Source of the DNA: DATKEG01 sp035544515
GTDB lineage: Bacteria; Acidobacteriota; Vicinamibacteria; Fen-336
Assembly: GCA_035544515.1 (NCBI GenBank)
Contig: DATKEG010000207.1
Span: forward strand, 1 to 14,588
Length of the DNA: 14,588 bases
Direction of reading: 5' to 3'
Below the pieces are notes generated by a model. That model saw only the letters and a list, made by a program, of their open reading frames with translations, had not been told where the DNA came from and made no database searches. Positions 7,211 through 13,100 of this stretch are shown here, piece after piece. How positions within the stretch are numbered: the stretch's first letter is position 1; each line of letters starts with the position of its first letter. A program made the position numbers and the translations under genes.

Positions 7211-7450
7211 TTATACCGGGTCGGTCCCTCGGCCGAGCCGGCCGAGCTCCTCGTCGAGCGCCGCCAGCGATCGCCGCAGCATCTCCGCATAGGGACCGCG
7301 GGCGCCGTCGAGACGGTGCCGCAGGTCGGCCCGGGCCAGCTCGAGCTTGCGGCGCCGCGGGTCCACGGGCGGCTCCGTGCGCGGCGGGCGCTTGTTCAGC
7401 GCCGCTTCCTGCTGGTCGGCTACGGACTTGCTGTCAAAGCCCCGGGCCAT
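7211..7450 (-). CDS. Small conserved hypothetical protein (acidobacterial type)
   Basis: A 79-residue, highly charged protein beginning MARGFDSKSVADQQE, followed by a basic/proline linker (NKRPPRTEPPVDPRRRK) and a predicted long helix from LELARADLRHRL to SLAALDEELGRLG. I recognise the opening (MARG-[WF]-[DE]-SKSV-x-x-QQ) and the LELxRxxL...LxxALAxLDxxL pattern from small uncharacterised proteins common in Acidobacteriota; this is from memory and unverified. There is no signal peptide, membrane segment or metal motif, so a cytoplasmic helical protein is likely. Its ATG lies 17 bases inside the 3' end of the YdjM-like gene, so translation is probably coupled. A 31-base gap separates it from DUF485. 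Function unknown. Confidence 0.7.
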   Translation of the reverse strand: MARGFDSKSVADQQEAALNKRPPRTEPPVDPRRRKLELARADLRHRLDGARGPYAEMLRRSLAALDEELGRLGRGTDPV

Positions 7451-7973
7451 GGACGCGCCTCCGGGCGAGCCACCACGCGGCCGCCAGGAACGGCGTGAGG
7501 ACCAGGAGCTCCCAGCTCACCGCGACCGTGTTGTGCCGGACGGTCTCCCAGTCGAGTGTACGTCCGATGTCCATGAAGACGATGAACGGCGACTTGTAGA
7601 ACCCGCGGTCGAGGGGCCAGAGGGCCATGAGGCCGATGGGGGGATGGGTGTCGTTGCCGAAGTAGTCGAGCAGCGGATGGCTGAGCCACCCGGCGAAGGC
7701 CACCAGCCCGAGCGCGGCGGCCCGGGCCCGGCCCGCCAGGCGAGCGATCGCCGCGACGGCCAGGCCGGCCAGGATCGCCGCGCCGATGCTGTGCGTCTCG
7801 GCCTGGTGGTGATTGCGGCCGTCCACGTAGCGGAACAGCAGGTCGAGGTCGGGCGCCACCGCCGCGCCGGAGACGACCAGCGCGCGCCGGACGTCCCACA
7901 GCGCGCGGGCGTCACGCGCGGTGAGGGCGTGCACCGCGAGGCCCACGAGGCCGTGGCCGAGGGGAGAGGGCAT
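7434..7973 (-). CDS. YdjM/DUF457 family membrane-bound putative metal-dependent hydrolase
   Basis: A 179-residue protein with the family opening MPSPLGHGLVGLA (His7), APDLDLLF (Asp42), the RNHHQAETHS block (His55, His56, His61) and LSHPLLDYFGND (His99, Asp103). These His/Asp positions form the putative metal site of the DUF457 (YdjM, LexA-regulated in E. coli) group, related in pattern to phospholipase C/D-like hydrolases. Three or four hydrophobic helices (about 62-78, 84-97, 150-169) suggest an inner-membrane protein. The substrate is unknown in this family. The ATG at 7973 gives the canonical N-terminus; an in-frame ATG at 7991 would add six residues, and neither has a good Shine-Dalgarno sequence. 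It heads a minus-strand run leading to the small gene, DUF485 and actP. An SOS box is not apparent upstream. Confidence 0.85.
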   Translation of the reverse strand: MPSPLGHGLVGLAVHALTARDARALWDVRRALVVSGAAVAPDLDLLFRYVDGRNHHQAETHSIGAAILAGLAVAAIARLAGRARAAALGLVAFAGWLSHPLLDYFGNDTHPPIGLMALWPLDRGFYKSPFIVFMDIGRTLDWETVRHNTVAVSWELLVLTPFLAAAWWLARRRVHGPGL

Positions 7974-8009
7974 CCGGGGAGGATAATCCATGACTCGAGG
8001 TGACCTGAA
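7974..8009. promoter_or_regulatory. 36-base divergent spacer between the YdjM-like and YiiX-like genes
   Basis: Both divergent genes must be transcribed from here or from within each other's 5' ends. I see no convincing -10/-35 pair. The spacer carries the GAGGTGA ribosome site of the plus-strand gene (7997-8003) and an alternative ATG for the minus-strand gene (7991). Confidence 0.3.
7997..8003 (+). promoter_or_regulatory. Ribosome binding site supporting the GTG start of the YiiX-like gene
   Basis: GAGGTGA lies 6 bases before the GTG at 8010 and decides this non-ATG start; no in-frame ATG exists nearby. Confidence 0.6.
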
Positions 8010-8852
8010 GTGAGGCCCGATCGCGCCCTTTCCGACGCCCTGGTCCGCTTCCTCACCCGCGAGCTGCGGCACTACCAGCGCCGTATCCCGAACAACCTGG
8101 AGAACCTGAAGAAGCACGTTCGCCCGGGGGACGTCCTCCTGGTCGAGGGGAAGACGCGGATCGCGCAGATCATCAAGTACATCACCCAGAGCTCCTGGTC
8201 CCACTGCGGCCTCTACGTCGGTGACCGGGTGGTCCGCGAGGACCATTCCCGACGCGAGCGCTATCTCGGGCTGTACGGCGACGAGGCGCGGCACCTCGTC
8301 CTGGAGGCCGACCTCGCTTCGGGCGTGTCGGTGGCGCCGCTGGCCAAATACACCGAATACAACATCCGGATCTGCCGTCCGTATAGCCTCGACGAGGAGG
8401 ACCGCGGACGCATCCTCGAGGAGGTGCTCGCGCACCTGGGCGACCGCTACGACCGGCGCCAGCTCTTCGACCTCGGGCGATACCTCACGCCGTTCCATCT
8501 CCTGCCGGCCCGCTGGCGGCGCAAGGCGTTCTTCTCCGGCGGGAGCGAATCCCGCTCGGTCATATGCTCCGGCCTGATCGCGCAGGCCTTCCTGAGGGTG
8601 GGCTATCCGATCCTGCCCCTGCTGCCCGACAGCACGAGCCAGGAGCAGGCGGAAGGACTGTTCCCGTGGGGACGGCGCATGCGGAGCGTGCACCCCCGCC
8701 TGGTCCTGCCCCGCGACTTCGACCTCTCGCCCTACTTCAAGATCGTGAAGTTCAACTCGGTCGAGGAAGGGCCGATCGACTACCACGCGATCGAGTGGGT
8801 CGAGCCGGCCGCCGCACCCCCCCGGCGTGCCTCGGGCACGAAGACGCAGTGA
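8010..8852 (+). CDS. YiiX/YebB-like permuted NlpC/P60 cysteine hydrolase
   Basis: A 280-residue protein. After a charged helical N-terminus (1-37) comes the family block VRPGDVLLVEG (38-48). Circularly permuted papain-fold residues follow in the order His, Glu, Cys: His65 in SSWSHCGLYVG, Glu99 in HLVLEA and Cys186 in SVICSGLIAQAF. Members of this superfamily (YiiX, YebB, LRAT-like) cleave or transfer amide or ester bonds; substrates include lipids and peptidoglycan-like peptides, and this member's substrate cannot be deduced. The C-terminal part (LPRDFDLSPYFKIVKFN) is the usual ending of the longer YiiX-like group. No signal peptide is seen, so it is probably cytoplasmic or membrane-peripheral. 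The GTG start has a good Shine-Dalgarno sequence. It runs convergently into the Nudix gene with only 3 bases between stops. Confidence 0.85.
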   Translation: MRPDRALSDALVRFLTRELRHYQRRIPNNLENLKKHVRPGDVLLVEGKTRIAQIIKYITQSSWSHCGLYVGDRVVREDHSRRERYLGLYGDEARHLVLEADLASGVSVAPLAKYTEYNIRICRPYSLDEEDRGRILEEVLAHLGDRYDRRQLFDLGRYLTPFHLLPARWRRKAFFSGGSESRSVICSGLIAQAFLRVGYPILPLLPDSTSQEQAEGLFPWGRRMRSVHPRLVLPRDFDLSPYFKIVKFNSVEEGPIDYHAIEWVEPAAAPPRRASGTKTQ

Positions 8853-8855
8853 GAT

Positions 8856-9281
8856 CTAGCCGTCCGTATCGAAGTACACCCGGTTGTCACGAAGGGCCAC
8901 GAGCGCCAGGCGTGTCATCTCGAAGAGAGGACCAGGCGGCGAGCCGAGTGGATACCAACCCCACCCTTCGCACTTGTCTGGCTCCAGGACCCGGGCTTGA
9001 CCCGATGCCCAGTCCGCGAGCAGCCCCACGTGGACGAAGTGTCGGGGAGCGTACTTCGCGACGTTGGCCACGAACTGGAAGCGGACGTTCGTGATCTCGA
9101 GGCCACACTCCTCGCGAACCTCGCGCCGGCCGCACGCCTCGAAGGACTCGAGGGGCTCCAGATGGCCACCCGGAGTCGAATATTCGCCCGCACCGTGCGA
9201 GCCGAGCCTCTTGCCCAGGAGCACCATGCCGTCACGGACCACGGTGACGCCCACGCCCACGACCGGCCTCCCGGATGTCAC
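8856..9281 (-). CDS. Nudix hydrolase, NUDT15-like nucleotide diphosphatase
   Basis: A 141-residue protein with a perfect Nudix box at residues 39-61: Gly39, Glu45, Arg53-Glu54, Glu57-Glu58, Gly60 (GX5EX7REUXEEXGU). Flanking sequence, LLGKRLGSHGAGEYSTPGG before and EPDKCEGWGWYPL (100-112) after, is close to the NUDT15/MTH2-like branch, which hydrolyses (d)NTPs, including modified ones, to monophosphates with Mg2+ in the cytoplasm. The GTG at 9281 shares bases with the MazF stop (GTGA), so it is the third cistron of the antitoxin-toxin operon and is probably translated by reinitiation; no independent Shine-Dalgarno sequence is visible. A longer reading to 9419 lies wholly within mazF and is rejected. 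The role beside a toxin is not known. Confidence 0.9.
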   Translation of the reverse strand: MTSGRPVVGVGVTVVRDGMVLLGKRLGSHGAGEYSTPGGHLEPLESFEACGRREVREECGLEITNVRFQFVANVAKYAPRHFVHVGLLADWASGQARVLEPDKCEGWGWYPLGSPPGPLFEMTRLALVALRDNRVYFDTDG

Positions 9282-9619
9282 AGGGGATCCAGGGGGACCG
9301 GCACCCCGATGGCGCGCAGCACGGCACGCTCCACGGCGCGCAGGATGGCCGGCGAAAGCGCTCTCCCGAGGGCGGGCTCCTGGAGGTCCGTCCTGGCCAG
9401 CGTCGTGATCTGCTCGCACTTGAGGACCGAGCTCTCGGACAGCCCACCCTGGCCGCGCCTGAGCATGACGTGCGTGGGAGCCGGACGCAGCCGCGTGGAG
9501 CAGGGGATGACGATGACGTCGGTCGCGTACTGGTTCCGGTAGTCGGGAGAGAGGACCAGCGCCGGCCGGCGCTTGTCCAGGTTCACCCAGTAGAGATGGC
9601 CCCGGCGGGGCACCTCCAC
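9278..9619 (-). CDS. mazF: MazF/PemK-family endoribonuclease toxin
   Basis: A 113-residue protein of normal MazF length. RRGHLYWVNLD (5-15) is the MazF N-terminal strand, RRPALVLSPD (17-26) carries the conserved catalytic Arg18, and VIVIPCSTR (35-43) carries the Ser/Thr active position (Thr42 or Ser41). The C-terminal half, GGLSESSVLKCEQITTLART, then ALGRALSPAILRAVERAVLRAIGV, matches the family's last strand pair and helix. MazF toxins cut single-stranded RNA at short sequence-specific sites and stop growth unless bound by antitoxin. The loop between strands one and two is short compared with E. coli MazF. The start is taken as the GTG at 9619, one base after the antitoxin stop; a GTG at 9613 (two residues shorter) is an alternative. 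The stop overlaps the Nudix start. Confidence 0.9.
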   Translation of the reverse strand: MEVPRRGHLYWVNLDKRRPALVLSPDYRNQYATDVIVIPCSTRLRPAPTHVMLRRGQGGLSESSVLKCEQITTLARTDLQEPALGRALSPAILRAVERAVLRAIGVPVPLDPL

Positions 9620-9620
9620 C

Positions 9621-9923
9621 TCAGCGCCGCCGACTGCGTCGGGGCCTCGGCCGCACGGTGTCGTCGACGCGCAAGCGCCTCGCCGCCGCGGAGAACGCCG
9701 ACGCCATCGCTTCCTCCTCGCGCCGGTCTTCGGGGGTCAGGCTCTCGTAGTACGCGACCGTGGCCGCTTCCACATCCCGCGCCGCCTCCCCCCGCGCCCC
9801 CGCACGGAGCCCGGCCGCGAGAACGCGGCTCCTCGAGCGCGCCTCGGCTCGCGCCGCGCGATCGAGCCGCGCGACGAGATCGCTCGGGAGCGAGACGCTG
9901 ATCTTGACGCGCAGTGTGTGCAT
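9621..9923 (-). CDS. Ribbon-helix-helix antitoxin (MazE-type partner of MazF)
   Basis: A 100-residue protein. Residues 4-45 (LRVKISVSLPSDLVARLDRA, then a second helix ending VLAAGLRAGA) form a ribbon-helix-helix DNA-binding domain of the MetJ/Arc/CopG fold. The C-terminal part has the acidic/aromatic segment YYESLTPEDRREEEA, typical of the flexible region that wraps MazF, and then a basic tail. It should neutralise the MazF encoded one base downstream and repress its own operon. The start is the ATG at 9923. No Shine-Dalgarno is evident, and an extended -10 element lies 7 bases upstream, suggesting a leaderless or very short leader. Assignment to the antitoxin role rests on fold plus adjacency; the specific family name is uncertain. 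Confidence 0.85.
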   Translation of the reverse strand: MHTLRVKISVSLPSDLVARLDRAARAEARSRSRVLAAGLRAGARGEAARDVEAATVAYYESLTPEDRREEEAMASAFSAAARRLRVDDTVRPRPRRSRRR

Positions 9924-9930
9924 ACGTTAC

Positions 9931-9939
9931 ATACTACCA
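9931..9939 (-). promoter_or_regulatory. Candidate extended -10 promoter of the antitoxin-mazF-Nudix operon
   Basis: The complement reads TGGTAGTAT, a TGn extended -10 with TAGTAT, ending 7 bases before the antitoxin ATG. There is no -35 match. Partly overlapping it and the start codon, CATAC occurs as a direct repeat (9921-9925 and 9930-9934, 9-base period), a plausible half-site pair for autorepression by the ribbon-helix-helix antitoxin. Inference only. Confidence 0.4.
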
Positions 9940-10100
9940 TTCTTCCTACCACACGCGCTTCGATGCCCGCGTGCTGCATCGCCATCGTGCGTGCGGAGTC
10001 CCGGCCCGAGGGAGTCCGCGCACCCGACGAAGCCAGGTCGGATCGAGACTATACGTATCCTGTATCCAGGTGATATGTTCACGCCGGCCGGGGAGGCAGG
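9940..10100. promoter_or_regulatory. Intergenic region upstream of the giant secreted protein gene
   Basis: The part nearest 10101 is noticeably more AT-rich than the genes around it. It contains the palindrome ATACGTAT (10051-10058), a GTATCC direct repeat (10055-10060 and 10062-10067) and a possible extended -10 TGATATGTT (10071-10079) about 7 bases before a plausible transcription start near 10086. GGGGAGGCAGG directly before the ATG supplies the ribosome site. No -35 box, terminator hairpin or small gene is apparent. Confidence 0.35.
10091..10100 (+). promoter_or_regulatory. Ribosome binding site of the giant secreted protein gene
   Basis: GGGAGG followed by CAGG leads into the ATG at 10101. 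It fixes the start of a gene that has no stop in the window. Confidence 0.55.
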
Positions 10101-13100
10101 ATGAGGTTGGTCGGGGCGCCGCTCGGCGCCGTGGGGGCTTTGCTGGTGGCCGCCGGGCCGGGGATGGCGCAGGAGCGGGTGTGGGAGCGGTCCGCCGCCG
10201 CGCTCGCCCGGGCCGAAGCGGCGCCGGCCGAGGCGGCGTCCCTCCTCCGAGCGTCGCTGCGCGAGCTGGAGCGGCGCGACGCCGCGCGACAGCGGGAGTT
10301 CTCCGAAGCGGCCTCGCGCCCTCTTCCGGCCAAGGCCGCCCAGCGCCTCGAGCGCGCCCGCGCCGCCTACCAGGCCGGACACGGCCGGCTCCTCGACGTG
10401 CTGCGTCAAACCGTGGACGGCGCGCCCGCGGCCGGCACCAGGCCGGGCCTGCTCCGCGAGGCCAGGCAGATCGTCGCGCGCATCGAGGAGACGGCGCGCC
10501 GCGAGCCCGTCAGCGCCGACGACCTCCCCGTCGGCGCGCCGGCCCTCACGCCGCCCACGCTCGGAGTCGCCTCGGGGACCGCGTCCACCGTTCCCATCGG
10601 TCCGGTCCCGCAGACGTTGAAGGACGCGGCCGACGCGCTCCCGGGTGTCGTGGAGGTCTACGAGTGGGTGCGCAACGCCCTGGCCCCGGAGTTCTACTAC
10701 GGCGTCATGAAGGGCGACGTGCAGACGTACCTGGAGCAGGCAGGCAACGACGCGGACACGGCGTCGGTGCTCGTGCAGATGCTCCGCGCCAAAGGCGTGC
10801 CCGCGCGATACGTGCGCGGCACGGTGGAGGTGCGCGGCCCGACCCTGGCGCGGGTCGTGGGCACGGCGAACGTGGAGCAGGCCGTGCGCGTGCTGGAGCG
10901 CGCCGGCATTCCGCACGAGGCCGTCCTGGGCGCCGGCGGCGTCGCGTCCGTGAAGCTCGAGCGCGTCTGGACGGAGGCCTACCTGCCCTACGCCAACTAC
11001 CGCGGCGTGATCTTCGACGGCCAGGGCAGGGTGTGGCTGCCGCTCGACGCGGCCTTCAAGCCCCTGGCCCCCCCCTCCGGGATGGACGTCGTGGGCGACC
11101 TGGGCTTCGAACCCCAGGCGGCCTGGGAGGACTACCTGGCCGCCACGCAGACCGCGACGCCGCTCGAGTTCGTCCGTGGACGCGTGGAGCAGCTCCTGGA
11201 GACCCGGCCGGGCACGTCGTACGACAGCACGCTCAATCGCCGCGTCTTCGGCGCCGAGGTACACGGCCTCCTGCCCAACACCCTGCCCTACAAGGTCGTC
11301 TCCGTGACCGAGGTCGGCTACGACCTCCCCGACGCGCTGGTGCACACGCTCCGGCTCACGGCGGACCGTGACGGCGCCCCGCTTCTCGACGCCACGCTGC
11401 CCGTGCGCGACGTCCTCCCCCGGCGGCTGACGCTCTCCTACGAACCGGCCACCGAAGAGGATGCCGAGGTCGTCGCGTCCTACGGATCGGTCACGACGAC
11501 GCCCCCCTACCTGTTCGAGGTCAAGCCGATCCTGCGCTCGGGCGGCGTCGAGATCGCGGCCGGCACGCCCATCGGCATGGGCGTGTCCTTCGCGCTGCGG
11601 ATGGAGCTCACGACACCGGGCGGATCGCGCGTCGTGACCAACGCCGCCCTCGCCGGCAACACCACGGCCGTCGGCCTGGGCGGCCGGGAGACGACCGCCG
11701 CCGAGGAGGGAAGCGGCACCGAGGCCGAGATCCTCGCCGGCATCGCGCAGGGCTACTGGCGGAGCTGGAACGACACGGACGACGAGCTGGCCGACCTCCT
11801 GAAGGTGGTCCCGCTGAGGCCCACCGTGTCGGCCTGCCTCGTCGGCTCGGCCGTGGAGGTGGAGTACGCCGGCGGCGATCCGCTCTACCCGGTCCTCTAC
11901 GAATGGAAGGGTCTGCTCATCGACGCGGACCTCCGCTCGTCGGCGCCGGTCGGTCTCGACAGCCGCGAAAGCGAGGGGCCGTTCCTCCTCCTGTCGGGCC
12001 TGCAGGGCTCGATCCTGGAGAACCGCGTGTTCGAGACGCGGCACGACGTCGAGGCCGTGTCCACGGCCAAGGCCCTCGGTCTCGCCGGGAGCCAGGGCAT
12101 CGCCGTCCACGACCTCACCTCCGCGAACGTGGACGAGGTCCTGGCCGCCCTGCCCTTCGACGCGGCGGTGAAGGCGGAGGTGCGCGACGCCGTGGCGCGC
12201 GGCTTCGGCGTGCGGATCCCCGCCCAGCCCGTGACCCATCTCGCCTGGACGGGCGTCGGCTACGTGGTCACGGACGCGGTGACGAGCGCGGCCGCCTACC
12301 AGCTCCAGGGCGGGCACTCGGGCGGCGTGACCGCGCCGTCGGTGGCGGACTTCCCGGCCGAGCTGCGAGACGCGCTGGAGATCCGCGAGGGCGAGCCGAA
12401 GCAGGACGAGAACCGGGGCGTCGCGCGTCTCCAGAAGTTCCAGTCCACCGATTTCCAGATCGGAACCGTCAACAAGCAGCTCGCCCGGCCGCTGCGCGTG
12501 CTGGTCACCGACGGCGACGGCTTCCCCCTCGCGAACTCTTCGGTGACCTTCAGCGTGATCGGCGGCGGAGGAGCGCTGGTGAGTCCCCGCGGCGGCACGC
12601 ACGCGGAGGTGGACGTCCGGTCGAACGAGGACGGCGTCGCGCAGGTGGCGCTGCTGCTCGGCCAACGAACCGACGTCATCCCCCGCTTCCTTCTCCCGGA
12701 GCAGGGACAGGAGCACGCGACGCAGGTGGGCCTGAACCTCGTCACGGCGCGCGCCGAGCTGGCGCGGCTCGACGAGCCGTTCATGGCGCTCGGCCTGCCC
12801 GACGACCAGCGCGATCCGCAGAGCGGCCGGTCCTTCGCCGCGCTGACGCTGCGCGGAGGGGCGGACGCCGGCTGGAGCGCGAACCTCCGCGTGGCGACCC
12901 GCCTGTCCGTCGGCGCGGAAGACCCGTACGGCAACCCCCTCTCGAACTTCCCGATCCGCGTCGCCTATCGCCCGCTGCCCGTGCCGGCCACCGTTCCCGG
13001 CTACACGTCGCTGCGCGACGCCACCGACAGCCCCGGCGGCGTCCTCGGCCCCCCCGACTTCGAGCGCTGCGTGGCCGCGACACCCGTGGTCGCGAAAGGC

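Noticed and set aside
7974..8786. Antisense extension of the YdjM-like gene through the YiiX-like gene
   Set aside because: Only the part from 7973 onward matches the DUF457 family; the rest is a mirror reading of the YiiX-like gene.
9282..9419. N-terminal extension of the Nudix protein
   Set aside because: Lies entirely inside mazF in another frame; the GTG overlapping the mazF stop gives a normal-length Nudix protein.
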